Notes: a model not told the origin generated them from the sequence alone. A stretch of DNA of 34,436 nucleotides from DAOVDI01 sp965373045 (GCA_965373045.1 CBDVEQ010000004.1:1-34436), one strand, 5' to 3'. Counted from the first letter of the stretch, positions 17,262 to 25,234 are shown. Translations and numbers: made by a program.

Positions 17262-17289
17262 AATATAGGAATATTTTTACCAAACGAAA

Positions 17290-17847
17290 TTATTTTTGGA
17301 AACGATTAAAATAAACAAATTTTTCCAGAGGCATTCTCTCCGGCCTTGTTCTTTCCGCTTCGACCTGTTTCTCAGACAGTACCGGATTTATCTGCTTAGA
17401 ATGTTTGCCGACAATAATAAGTGTAATAACCTGGTATTCTTCGGGAATACCCAGTATTTCCCTGGTTTTTTTGGGGCTGAAGCCGGCAATAGGATGAGCC
17501 ACAAGTCCCAGCTCGGTTGCCCTTAAAATAAGAAAACCTACGCCCATCCCCGTATCGAATTGATGATATTCTCTATCTCTGATAATACAATCGTCTTCTT
17601 TTTTGCTGAAAACCGCAACGATCATGGAAGCAGATTGCGCCCATTCGTTTCCGCGGGATAGAGCAGCATGCATATTTTTCAAAGTTTCTGGTTCGTAGAC
17701 AAAAACAAAGCGCCAGGGCTGATTATTGAAACAGGAAGGAGCCAGCTGTATACTCCGGGCTAAATCTCTGATAAGTTCTTTGGTTATCTTGATCTGTTCT
17801 AAAGAGCGGTAAGCCCTCCTTTCTCGTATGGCTTTAATGATGTCCAT
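17290..17847 (-). CDS. Nitroreductase family protein
   Basis: A 185-residue FMN-dependent nitroreductase-fold protein. RRAYRSLEQIKITKELIRDL with an RRAYR phosphate-binding start, APSCFNNQPWRFVFV, and GLVAHPIAGFSPKKTREILG are the three standard FMN-binding stretches. Such enzymes reduce nitro, quinone or flavin substrates with NAD(P)H. It is the last gene of the minus-strand stress series, 106 bp after the ferritin-like gene, so it could have its own promoter. Confidence 0.9.
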   Translation of the reverse strand: MDIIKAIRERRAYRSLEQIKITKELIRDLARSIQLAPSCFNNQPWRFVFVYEPETLKNMHAALSRGNEWAQSASMIVAVFSKKEDDCIIRDREYHQFDTGMGVGFLILRATELGLVAHPIAGFSPKKTREILGIPEEYQVITLIIVGKHSKQINPVLSEKQVEAERTRPERMPLEKFVYFNRFQK

Positions 17848-17953
17848 AACTTCCCCCTTCCACTTTTAGTATTTCAACGCTTTCTTTAATATCAAGAATC
17901 TGTGGGATATCATATGTCTCCACATATGCTTCTCACTCCTTACTTTATTTTGA

Positions 17954-18475
17954 TTACCATTTCCCATCCATCTGGAATTCTGCACTGCCCAACCAGAAAC
18001 CGGACTTGGTCACAGAATCGTGTTGGGCTTGCAAAAGGTCATAATGAAATTTTTCTTCCTCAGCGATTTCCCTGAATATTTTTTTGGCAATGGGGTCATC
18101 TGTTTCTTCGGCTGCTTTTTGAAAAAAGTTGATAGCATCCATTTCAAGCTGCATGCCTATACTTAAAGCCTCGGTTTCGCCTTTTCCTTTTTCTCTCTTC
18201 ATCCGTTCTTTTAATTTTTCAACCAGAGGAGCTTCTCCCTGAATCTCATGACCGCTGATATGCGTCTTCCAATCCTCCCCTCCAAGAATTTGACTGAAAA
18301 ACTTGCTGAAGAGTTCAAGATGTTTTACCTCTTCTTCGGCAAGAAACCGGAACATCTTCTTGCCGCGCTCATGTTGCGTTACATCGGCCGCATGATTAAA
18401 GAACTTGCGGCCGTTGATTTCCAACAGTATGGCACCTTTGATTGCGTCTTTAATTTGTTGGCTAATTTCTGACAT
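17954..18475 (-). CDS. Rubrerythrin-like ferritin-family diiron protein
   Basis: A 173-residue four-helix protein. Glu and ExxH iron ligands are visible: LLEINGRKFF (E), FLAEEEVKHLELF (ExxH), QLEMDAINFF (E), and EIAEEEKFHYDLLQ (ExxH). It lacks the rubredoxin tail of classical rubrerythrin. Likely role: a diiron peroxidase or iron-handling protein under oxidative stress. It lies 38 bp after the membrane-protein gene in the PerR-led series. Confidence 0.85.
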   Translation of the reverse strand: MSEISQQIKDAIKGAILLEINGRKFFNHAADVTQHERGKKMFRFLAEEEVKHLELFSKFFSQILGGEDWKTHISGHEIQGEAPLVEKLKERMKREKGKGETEALSIGMQLEMDAINFFQKAAEETDDPIAKKIFREIAEEEKFHYDLLQAQHDSVTKSGFWLGSAEFQMDGKW

Positions 18476-18513
18476 TAAATCCCTCCTAAAGTCTTGTTTA
18501 TAGAAGCATCGTA

Positions 18514-19263
18514 TTAGCTGGATATAATTGGAGTGGCATTCGGATCCATAGGATTGATCCTCGCCGCCAGGGAAAACAGGAATGGATAGCTCTCTTTAAG
18601 GTGACCTGTGTAAGCGATCCACACGCCGGTGATGTGTGAATAGGCCCGCATCAAATCATTGGCAATATGATCATAATCCTCTTGGGGAAGTTCTTCTAAC
18701 TTGTCCTCTCTAAAGGCCAGTTCTTCGGTAAGATGAAAGATTGCCCACAAGAGGTCTGTAAAACTTTCATGCTCGAGTAGATTTGGATTTTCCAGCAATC
18801 GCATCATGAATGAGCGCTTATCAAGAAGAAAATCACGGAGTTCGCATAATTTGTCTTTATCAATTTTTATTTCATAAGAAAACTCTTGAGCTGCAGTAAT
18901 AGCCTTCTGAAAGTCCTTTTTTCTCCATAAAGGCGATATTTTCAATTTCTTCTCAAGATTTTCTGCATTATTCACAAAGGCCGAAAACTGTTTGAGTAAA
19001 TCCATCCCGACTTCACTGAAGAAGGTGCCGATAATCATATTTAACTTCTTCATCATTGATTGCTTATCTCTGCGGGAAAGAATGCGCTCGATAAATAAAA
19101 CAACCAGCAGTACATCTATGAAAAGAAAACCAAAGTCTCCAATCATGTAAATAAAAATATGATGTGTATCACGGAAAAGAAGATAATGGATTGTATATGT
19201 CAGTGCGGAGGCAGTAATAAATATAAGACTCACATTAACCGTCCAGTTAAAAATTTTTTTCAT
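18514..19263 (-). CDS. Conserved-looking membrane protein of unknown function
   Basis: A 249-residue protein that I do not recognise. Two N-terminal transmembrane helices (about residues 7-29 and 34-58, the second containing FLFIDVLLVVLFIERIL) are followed by a soluble helical domain of about 190 residues rich in Lys and Glu, ending in NPMDPNATPIISS. The helical part has LLWAIFHLTEELAFREDKLE and DLMRAYSHITGVWIAYTGHL, which could be a four-helix bundle; no metal motif is obvious. It is sandwiched between rubrerythrin (78 bp upstream) and the ferritin-like gene, implying a role in the same stress response. Confidence 0.7.
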   Translation of the reverse strand: MKKIFNWTVNVSLIFITASALTYTIHYLLFRDTHHIFIYMIGDFGFLFIDVLLVVLFIERILSRRDKQSMMKKLNMIIGTFFSEVGMDLLKQFSAFVNNAENLEKKLKISPLWRKKDFQKAITAAQEFSYEIKIDKDKLCELRDFLLDKRSFMMRLLENPNLLEHESFTDLLWAIFHLTEELAFREDKLEELPQEDYDHIANDLMRAYSHITGVWIAYTGHLKESYPFLFSLAARINPMDPNATPIISS

Positions 19264-19341
19264 AAAAAAATCTCCTTTAATGGAACGATCAAATTTTTAT
19301 CTCCTTATTTCTATTATTTATTTTTGGCAGTATCTTTATCC

Positions 19342-19917
19342 TTAATAATTTTCACACAAAAGTTCAAAGTGTGCTTGTGGATGGGCACATGCTGGACATT
19401 CTTTGGGGGCTTCTTCGCCTTCATGAATATACCCGCAGTTACTGCATCTCCATTTTACCGGACTATCTTTTTTAAAAACTTTACCTTCTATGACATTTTT
19501 AAGCAGACCAAGGTATCTTTTCTCATGCTGCGCTTCCGCAACAGCTATAGCTCTCATTGTATCGGCAGCTTCAGGGAATCCTTCTTCATCTGCGATTTTG
19601 GCAAATTCAGGGTACATGGTCGTGTGTTCATGGTTCTCCCCGGCTGCAGAGGCTTTTAAATTTTCTGCTGTGCTTCCAATAATTCCCGCAGGAAAGGACG
19701 CAGAAATCTCGGCTTCTCCGCCTTCCAGGAATTTAAATAGCCGCTTAGCATGTTCCTTTTCATTGTCAGCCGTTTCCTGGAAAATATTAGCAATCTGAAC
19801 GTATCCCTCCTTTTTTGCCTTAGAGGCAAAATACGTATAACGGTTTCTTGCTTGAGACTCGCCCGCAAAAGCGGTCAAGATATTTTTTTCCGTTCTAGTT
19901 TCTTTTAAGCTTTTCAT
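19342..19917 (-). CDS. rbr: Rubrerythrin (NADH/rubredoxin-dependent peroxidase)
   Basis: A 191-residue classical rubrerythrin. The diiron domain has FAGESQARNRY, IFQETADNEKEHAKRL (ExxH), FAKIADEEGF and IAVAEAQHEKRY (ExxH). The C-terminal rubredoxin domain has WRCSNCGYIHEG and PKECPACAH, with two CxxC pairs binding one iron. It reduces hydrogen peroxide in anaerobes. I chose the ATG at 19917 because it follows GGAG at 6 nt and gives the family length; an ATG at 19995 would add 26 unrelated residues and run into the desulfoferrodoxin gene. It lies 22 bp after that gene. Confidence 0.95.
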   Translation of the reverse strand: MKSLKETRTEKNILTAFAGESQARNRYTYFASKAKKEGYVQIANIFQETADNEKEHAKRLFKFLEGGEAEISASFPAGIIGSTAENLKASAAGENHEHTTMYPEFAKIADEEGFPEAADTMRAIAVAEAQHEKRYLGLLKNVIEGKVFKKDSPVKWRCSNCGYIHEGEEAPKECPACAHPQAHFELLCENY

Positions 19918-19939
19918 TTCATCTCCTCTTTCTATACTT

Positions 19940-20314
19940 TTAGCTTTTCCATAAACCGTGGACACTGCAATATTCTCTGGCTTCGACTTCATCATGACTT
20001 ATTGCAAAATCCGCTTCCGGAGAATCACCCGGGTTGAAAAATTTCCTGTAAGCCCGGCCATCAGAAGTGACCTCTATCCATTCAATATAATGATTTTCTT
20101 CCATCGGATGAGTAATAGTACCTACTTTTACCTTTATTCCTTTTTCAGTGCGTTCAATGACAGGGACATGTTTTTCATTGCCCTCATCTTCTGTCTTTTC
20201 CTTTTGAAGAACCATCGGCTGTCCACAGCATACAAGTTCTCCTATGCCAGTATGCAATACCTCTACAATATTACCGCAGATTTCACATTTAAAAATCTGT
20301 AATCGCTTTGTCAT
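19940..20314 (-). CDS. dfx: Desulfoferrodoxin (superoxide reductase)
   Basis: A 124-residue two-domain superoxide reductase. The N-terminal desulforedoxin iron site is CEICG with a later VCCGQPM. The catalytic centre uses EKHVPVIE, THPMEENHYIEW and CSVHGLW, which supply the four His and one Cys ligands, with the conserved Glu-Lys next to the first His. It turns superoxide into peroxide, which rubrerythrin next door can remove. It lies 14 bp after fprA in one transcription unit. Confidence 0.95.
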   Translation of the reverse strand: MTKRLQIFKCEICGNIVEVLHTGIGELVCCGQPMVLQKEKTEDEGNEKHVPVIERTEKGIKVKVGTITHPMEENHYIEWIEVTSDGRAYRKFFNPGDSPEADFAISHDEVEAREYCSVHGLWKS

Positions 20315-20328
20315 TCTAAATCTCCTTT

Positions 20329-21513
20329 TTAAATAATTCCTAATTGCTTATGTTTTGTGAAAATTTCATCCGCCAGTTTTTCTAATGCATCGAAATCTTC
20401 TTTCTTTGGGCAGCCCTTTATAATGATTGTCGAGAGAATTTCCACCTTAAGATTACCAACCGTTCCGGCAATTTGCTCCAGCATCTTTCCACCCCATCCA
20501 TAGGATCCAATAACCGATACATATCTGGTTTTTGGCCTCAGGGCATTGGCAAGATAAGCTGCATATACTGCGGCTGGATGAGGACCGATCAAGACTGTTG
20601 GAGAAGCAATGATAATAGTTGCAGCATCCACAAGTGATTTTGCCAGCTCTCCAATATCTGTTTTGGTTAAATTAAAAGGTTTTACGGTTACCTCCCTTTT
20701 TATGAGGGCATCAACTAAATGATTTACCATCTTTTCCGTGCTCCCATGCATCGAAACGTACGGGATGATGACTTCGTTTTTAACCTGATCAGAGATCCAA
20801 CCCTTGTAGGCATTGAGAATAAATTCAGGCTTGTTATAGATAGGACCATGGCTTGGTGCAATCATTTCAATCTTAAATTGTTCTAGTTTTTCCATGTGTT
20901 TTTTTATGAGGTTCCTGAACGGCATCATGATTTCTGCATAATACATCTTGGCTGCCTCATAGACTTTTGCCTCATCTGTTGCATATAGATCACTGGTGGC
21001 AAGATGTGACCCGAAAAGATCGCAAGGGAATAATATTTTGTCTTCTTTTAGATAAGACAGCATTGTTTCGGGCCAATGGACCCATGGAGTTATAATGAAT
21101 TGGAGGGTCTTGTTTCCCAAAGATAAAGTATCTGCATCGTTTATTTCTATGAATTTATCTTCAGGGATTAACATTAGATCTTTAAGCATTCCTTTGCATT
21201 TCGCATTAGTAACAACTCTGGCATTAGGGAAGAGGTCAAGAATTTTTGGGATTGTTCCAGAGTGATCCTTTTCAGCATGGTTAGAGATGACATAATCAAT
21301 TTTATCAACTCCGAGTTTCTTTAGGTTTTCTATGAGTTCTTGCGCTTTTGTAGGGTCAACTGTATCTATGAGCGCTGTTTTTTCACTGCCCTGGATAAGA
21401 TATGCGTTATAGCTTGTTCCGGCAGGAAGTGGAATGAGTTCATCAAATAACCTTCTGTCCCAGTCGATCGCCCCTACGGAATGAACACCGGATTTTAATT
21501 TTCTGATAGCCAT
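20329..21513 (-). CDS. fprA: FprA-type flavodiiron protein (O2/NO reductase)
   Basis: A 394-residue A-type flavoprotein. The metallo-beta-lactamase-like domain carries the diiron ligands in SNHAEKDHSGTIP (HxExDH), the His of TPWVHWPETM, LFPCDLFGSH and SHGPIY. The C-terminal flavodoxin domain begins near VIIPYVSMHGSTEKMVNHL and binds FMN. The protein reduces O2 to water and/or NO to N2O with electrons from rubredoxin. The ATG at 21513 is one base after the stop of the Hrb gene and gives MAIRKLKSGVHSVG, the family N-terminus; an earlier in-frame ATG at 21588 would overlap the rubredoxin domain of Hrb. Confidence 0.95.
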   Translation of the reverse strand: MAIRKLKSGVHSVGAIDWDRRLFDELIPLPAGTSYNAYLIQGSEKTALIDTVDPTKAQELIENLKKLGVDKIDYVISNHAEKDHSGTIPKILDLFPNARVVTNAKCKGMLKDLMLIPEDKFIEINDADTLSLGNKTLQFIITPWVHWPETMLSYLKEDKILFPCDLFGSHLATSDLYATDEAKVYEAAKMYYAEIMMPFRNLIKKHMEKLEQFKIEMIAPSHGPIYNKPEFILNAYKGWISDQVKNEVIIPYVSMHGSTEKMVNHLVDALIKREVTVKPFNLTKTDIGELAKSLVDAATIIIASPTVLIGPHPAAVYAAYLANALRPKTRYVSVIGSYGWGGKMLEQIAGTVGNLKVEILSTIIIKGCPKKEDFDALEKLADEIFTKHKQLGII

Positions 21514-21514
21514 T

Positions 21515-22210
21515 TTATTTGCTCTTTTCAAAGCTGTCTTTTGCCACACCACATATGGGACATACCCAATCATCGGGTATTTCTTCAAAAGGTGTTCCTG
21601 GTTTTATACCTGAATCGGGATCACCTTTTTCCGGATCATAAATATAGCCGCATACAGTACATACATATTTTTCCATTTTCATTTCCTCCTTAACTTCTTT
21701 TTTTTCGTTTTTAATATATGTAGGGGCTTTTTCTGGCGATTTTCCCCCTTTAATCTGGTGAAAATAGGCATAAGTCAGCGGCTTCCCTTCTTCGAGTGTT
21801 TGAGCTTCAACAATCCTGCCGACAAATGCAGTGTGCGTGCCCGCATCCATACTCATGGCAACTTCACACTCTAAATATCCCAGAGTATTCGAAGTAACGA
21901 CAGGAATCCCTGTTTTGCCTATTTTATAGTCTATTTCTCTAAATTTATTGAATTCCCTGCCAGACTTAAAACCAAAATGCCCGATGAATTTCATGGGTGT
22001 ATTCTGATCTAAAATAGATACCGAAAAGACCCCGCTTTCCTGAATGTATTGATGAGTTAAATTTTCTTTGTTAATACAAACAAGAACTTGGGGGGGATCT
22101 GCTGTTACCTGCATGACAGTATTGGCAATCTGTCCGTTAAATTTATTTCCCTTTTTTGAACTTATTACATACATCCCGTAAGATATTTTATAAAGAGTTT
22201 TCATATCCAT
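21515..22210 (-). CDS. hrb: Flavin reductase-rubredoxin fusion (high-molecular-weight rubredoxin, Hrb)
   Basis: A 231-residue fusion. Residues 1-160 are an FMN-binding split-barrel flavin reductase (YGMYVISSKKG, ANTVMQVTADPPQVLVCINK, GYLECEVAMSMDAGTH). Residues 178-231 are a rubredoxin (YVCTVCGYIYDPEKGDPDSG and WVCPICGVAKDSFE). In Moorella an Hrb of this structure passes electrons from NADH to FprA for NO or O2 reduction, and the gene order hrb-fprA is the same here. It starts 3 nt after the natural end of the perR frame. Confidence 0.93.
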   Translation of the reverse strand: MDMKTLYKISYGMYVISSKKGNKFNGQIANTVMQVTADPPQVLVCINKENLTHQYIQESGVFSVSILDQNTPMKFIGHFGFKSGREFNKFREIDYKIGKTGIPVVTSNTLGYLECEVAMSMDAGTHTAFVGRIVEAQTLEEGKPLTYAYFHQIKGGKSPEKAPTYIKNEKKEVKEEMKMEKYVCTVCGYIYDPEKGDPDSGIKPGTPFEEIPDDWVCPICGVAKDSFEKSK

Positions 22211-22213
22211 ATT

Positions 22214-22294
22214 TCATCTTTTCCTTTTAAGACAGTTTTTGCATATGCCTTTAAAATAACCGTGTAATTCTGTTATTTCATGGCCCTGCACCTA
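22214..22294 (-). other. In-frame C-terminal extension of perR beyond the amber codon
   Basis: TAG at 22292-22294 followed in frame by 25 sense codons (VQGHEITELHGYFKGICKNC then LKRKR) and TGA at 22214-22216. With the extension, the protein is about 140 residues, the usual length of the family, and regains its second CxxC metal site. The TGA is 3 nt before the hrb start, so the original perR end was coupled to hrb. Confidence 0.8.
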
Positions 22295-22636
22295 TCCTTT
22301 TTTAAAATAGCTGCACTCAATATCCAGATCTATTATCTGCCTGCATTTTTCACACAAAAAATGATGGTGAGGGGAGGTATTACCATCAAACCTTGTCTCT
22401 GTACCTGTAATAAATATAGAAGAAATAAGTCTCTTTTCTAAAAAACCATTCAAAGTATTGTACACCGAAGTTCTGGATATCGTTGGAATTTCTTTTACCA
22501 ATGCTTTATATATTGCTTCAGCTGTAGGATGTATTTTGTTCGCCTCAAGATAATCTAAAACTCTCAACCTTATATAGGTAGGCGTAATCTGCTTATTCTG
22601 TAATCTAGATTTAATCGACTCCATTTCTGTAATCAT
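22292..22636 (-). CDS. perR: PerR/Fur-family regulator, C-terminus cut by an in-frame TAG
   Basis: 114 residues of a Fur-family repressor: a winged helix-turn-helix (RLRVLDYLEANKIHPTAEAI, TISRTSVYNTLNGFLEKRLI) and the start of the dimerisation/metal domain (SPHHHFLCEKCRQIIDLDIE). The frame meets TAG at 22292-22294 after ECSYFKKG. The same frame then continues VQGHEITELHGYFKGICKNC and LKRKR to a TGA at 22214-22216. This is the normal Fur/PerR ending with the second CxxC zinc pair. The family usually has a Glu-like codon at the TAG, so GAG to TAG is the simplest cause. Being the first gene before hrb-fprA-dfx-rbr, it fits PerR better than Fur, but that is inference. The ATG at 22624 is another possible start. 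Confidence 0.85.
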   Translation of the reverse strand: MITEMESIKSRLQNKQITPTYIRLRVLDYLEANKIHPTAEAIYKALVKEIPTISRTSVYNTLNGFLEKRLISSIFITGTETRFDGNTSPHHHFLCEKCRQIIDLDIECSYFKKG

Positions 22637-22674
22637 TACAATTTATATTGTAAGTATTTTTTTCTTCTTGTCAA
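22636..22674 (-). promoter_or_regulatory. perR promoter with overlapping palindromic operator
   Basis: On the minus strand TTGACA (22669-22674), 16 bp, TACAAT (22647-22652). An inverted repeat TTACAAT-4 bp-ATTGTAA (22636-22653) covers the -10 box. Its half-sites resemble PerR/Fur-type AT-rich boxes but the spacer is 4 bp, not the 1 bp of the Bacillus Per box. It suggests autoregulation of the whole stress operon. Confidence 0.6.
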
Positions 22675-22682
22675 TAGAAATT

Positions 22683-23150
22683 TTATTTTTTGCTCTTGAG
22701 CTTAAAAAAAAGCCAATTCTTATCATCTGGATCTTTACCTTTGATCTTAATAAGGCAGTATTTACCTTGAAGTTTCTTGCCCTTTATCTCTACTACTCTT
22801 TTTTCAGCCGTCGCTTCAAACGGGATATGAATGCCTTTATCCCAGATTATTACTTTTCCTGCTCCATACTGGCCTTCTGGAATGGTGCCTTCAAAACCCT
22901 CATAACCCATAGGATGATCCTCTGTCTGAACAGCTAGTCTTTTTATTCCTTCCTTTAGTGGAGGCTCTTTGGGAATTGCCCAACTTTTGAGCACGCCATT
23001 TTCTTCCAAGCGGAGATCAAAATGAAGATGTGAAGCTTGATGCCGCTGGATAACATAAACAAGCCCCTCTGTTTTTTTCTTCAATCTGGATTCACAAGGT
23101 TCTACAGTCTTGCTGAAATTTCTCTTCTCTCTATATTTTTTCAAACTCAT
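22683..23150 (-). CDS. Stand-alone LigD-type 3'-phosphoesterase domain protein
   Basis: A 155-residue protein equal to the phosphoesterase (PE) module of bacterial LigD. Catalytic motifs are visible: VIQRHQASHLHFDLRLEENG (the two His and Asp of the Mn site), LKSWAIPKEPPL, VQTEDHPMGYEGFEGTIPEG (third His), and GAGKVIIWDKG. PE enzymes trim 3'-phosphates and ribonucleotides at DNA ends during non-homologous end joining. No ligase, polymerase or Ku gene lies in the window, so it may act in repair alone or with partners elsewhere. Confidence 0.9.
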   Translation of the reverse strand: MSLKKYREKRNFSKTVEPCESRLKKKTEGLVYVIQRHQASHLHFDLRLEENGVLKSWAIPKEPPLKEGIKRLAVQTEDHPMGYEGFEGTIPEGQYGAGKVIIWDKGIHIPFEATAEKRVVEIKGKKLQGKYCLIKIKGKDPDDKNWLFFKLKSKK

Positions 23151-23206
23151 TTTGTCACAGAAGAACTTAATAGGTGCTCATTTTTATAATGAATCACTTT
23201 TTAATG

Positions 23207-24067
23207 TCATTCAAATCTTTTTAAAATATTTTCAAATTTGTTTATATTGATTTTCAAATCACTAAAAACAACAGGCTTTTCTTTGTCAGGCAAAACGAGC
23301 TCCTCAAAAGAATATTTCTCCTCTTGATAAATCATTCCTACTGGAATCTTGTGCTCAGTATTTGCTCTTTCCCACGCTTTTTTCTTATCCTTGGGATCAA
23401 AGCTCGAGTCCTCCTCAATGCGATAAATATTCTTCTTAAACCATCCATATGTATTTACTTTATTCTGGGTAACACAAGGGCTGAGAATATCAATCAAAGC
23501 AAATCCATTATGGCTCATCCCTTCTTCGATGAGAACTGCTAAATGAGAGGGTTCTCCAGAAAAACCGCGGGCAATAAATGTTCCTCCTGCAGCAAGAGCC
23601 AGCTGAGGACCGTCTAAGGGATATTCCTTAGATCCATATGGTGAAGATTTGGAAACAAAACCCAGGCTGCTCGTCGGCGAAGTCTGGCCCTGAGTTAGGG
23701 CATAGACTCGATTATCAACAACCAAATAGGTAATAGATATGTTTCTCCTCAAGGCATGTATGAAATGGCCCATTCCGATGGAGTAAGCATCGCCATCTCC
23801 ACTCACTGCCACCACATGAAGCTCAGGATTCGAAAGCTTGATCCCTGTAGCTACGGGCAAAACACGACCATGAAGGCCGTGGAATCCATAGGCTTTAAAA
23901 TAATTGTTTAATCTCCCATGACATCCGATTCCAGTCACTATAACTAACTGCTCAGGTTCAATTTCAAGCGATACAACTGCGCTTTTCAGAGCATCGAAAA
24001 TGGCGTAAATTCCGCATCCAGGACACCAGGTTGGATCCTCTAAATGATAATCGAGTTTCGTCCTCAT
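23207..24067 (-). CDS. korB: 2-oxoacid:ferredoxin oxidoreductase beta subunit (TPP-binding)
   Basis: A 286-residue KorB/VorB-type subunit. WCPGCGIYAIFDALKSAV supplies cluster-binding cysteines, GIGCHGRLNNYF and FHGLHGR are the usual TPP-side loops, and SGDGDAYSIGMGHFIHALRR is the TPP/Mg motif, followed by DNRVYALTQGQTSPTS. It oxidatively decarboxylates a 2-oxoacid to an acyl-CoA, reducing ferredoxin. Its ATG follows directly on the TAG of the alpha-subunit gene, which is damaged, so the complex may be inactive. The substrate (2-oxoglutarate or a branched-chain 2-oxoacid) is undecided. Confidence 0.92.
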   Translation of the reverse strand: MRTKLDYHLEDPTWCPGCGIYAIFDALKSAVVSLEIEPEQLVIVTGIGCHGRLNNYFKAYGFHGLHGRVLPVATGIKLSNPELHVVAVSGDGDAYSIGMGHFIHALRRNISITYLVVDNRVYALTQGQTSPTSSLGFVSKSSPYGSKEYPLDGPQLALAAGGTFIARGFSGEPSHLAVLIEEGMSHNGFALIDILSPCVTQNKVNTYGWFKKNIYRIEEDSSFDPKDKKKAWERANTEHKIPVGMIYQEEKYSFEELVLPDKEKPVVFSDLKININKFENILKRFE

Positions 24068-25139
24068 CTAGATTGCCCTCTGGATTGGAATCGAAATTTC
24101 TTGGGGTGTGAAGGCATTGCTTGAGTATTTTCTGATATTTTTTACTTCAATCAATGTCCTTACCTGGCTATTTATCAATGTGTTCAATTGTCCTGTAAAA
24201 TTATTCTCGACAACAAAAATTTCTCTACTCATTGATAAAAATTGATCAACTTCCTTCTTAGGAAAAGGCCACAGAGTTCTTAACTGGAGAAATTTTGCCT
24301 TGATTCCTTTTTCTTTTAGTTGTTTTACAGTCTCTTGAATAGGAAGCTCCCAGAGCCATGTTAAGAGCAGCCAATTCGTCTTCAGTTTGAATAACAACCC
24401 CATTAAATTGGGGCAAATAAATTGCCAGCCACTGCCATATTTCTGTAGCCGGACAAATAGGATAGGCAGCAAAAAACCTGCATCCCGCTGCCAAAGCTCC
24501 TAAAGCAATGGCTTCATCTCCTGAAAGGAGAAGTCTGTTTTCATCCTTTTTTTTCAGAAGTGAATGGCGGTTCCTATCTTTAATGATTTTCTTTGCCTCT
24601 TCAAAGCCTAAATTTATGGCATTAATATTTTTCTGGACAATTCTTTCCCCTTTTTTCTCTAAAAAAATTTCAGAAATTACTTTTTTTATAATCGAGAAAT
24701 CCAGATCAAGTATATTGCTCAAGGCTCCCAGGGCTATCATATTTTTAAATATTTCCTTGCCAAAATTCTTTTTTGCCAGTTTCTTTAAAAGAAACTGATG
24801 ATGAGTTATTTTACAGGTTATAGAAGGAGCGAGCTTAACAAAATCTTCACCATCGCAGAGGATAACTCCTCCCTTAGCCATTTTTTTTCCGTGTCTAATG
24901 ATAGCTTCGCAATCAAATGCCATAAGAACATCCAGCTTATCGGCTCTTCCATAAATTCTCTCAACACTAGCCCTGATTGTGTAATTGGTCGGTTCTCCTC
25001 TTATATTGGAAGGGAAATCCCTGTAGGAAACAATCTCCCATCCTGATCTTTTCAAAATTTTTGCTAGAATATTTCCTGTAAAAAGAACGCCATCCCCTGC
25101 TTTTCCCGCTATCATTACTGAAGTATGATTTATCATCAT
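24068..25139 (-). pseudogene. korA: 2-oxoacid:ferredoxin oxidoreductase gamma-alpha subunit with internal deletion
   Basis: From the ATG at 25139 the frame codes for the gamma domain (MIAGKAGDGVLFTGNILAKI, DFPSNIRGEPTNYTIRASVE) and the start of the alpha domain (LLSGDEAIALGALAAGCRF, QTEDELAALNMALGASYS). At about 24340 it leaves the family sequence and ends in 25 unrelated residues at 24258. In another frame, from the same point to 24068, lies the real C-terminus (ETVKQLKEKGIKAKFLQLRT, LWPFPKKEVDQFL, IFVVENNFTGQLNTLI). Roughly 200 residues, including most of the pyrimidine-binding alpha domain, are missing and the frame shifts at the join. A deletion in the genome or an assembly collapse would both produce this. 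Confidence 0.85.
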
Positions 25140-25234
25140 TGCTTTTCTTAGCTATTTTATATGATAAATTTAGTTGATATATAGGGTTCGAGGATACAAG
25201 ATTATCCTACAAACTCTTTTGCACCTGCACCAAT

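Noticed and set aside
21514..21588. Longer N-terminus for FprA
   Set aside because: The added residues lie in the rubredoxin domain of Hrb in another frame; the ATG at 21513 gives the family N-terminus.
24068..24472. A separate 134-codon gene
   Set aside because: Its last 88 or so codons are the displaced KorA C-terminus and its start is an out-of-frame reading of the KorA N-terminal half, so it is part of the pseudogene.
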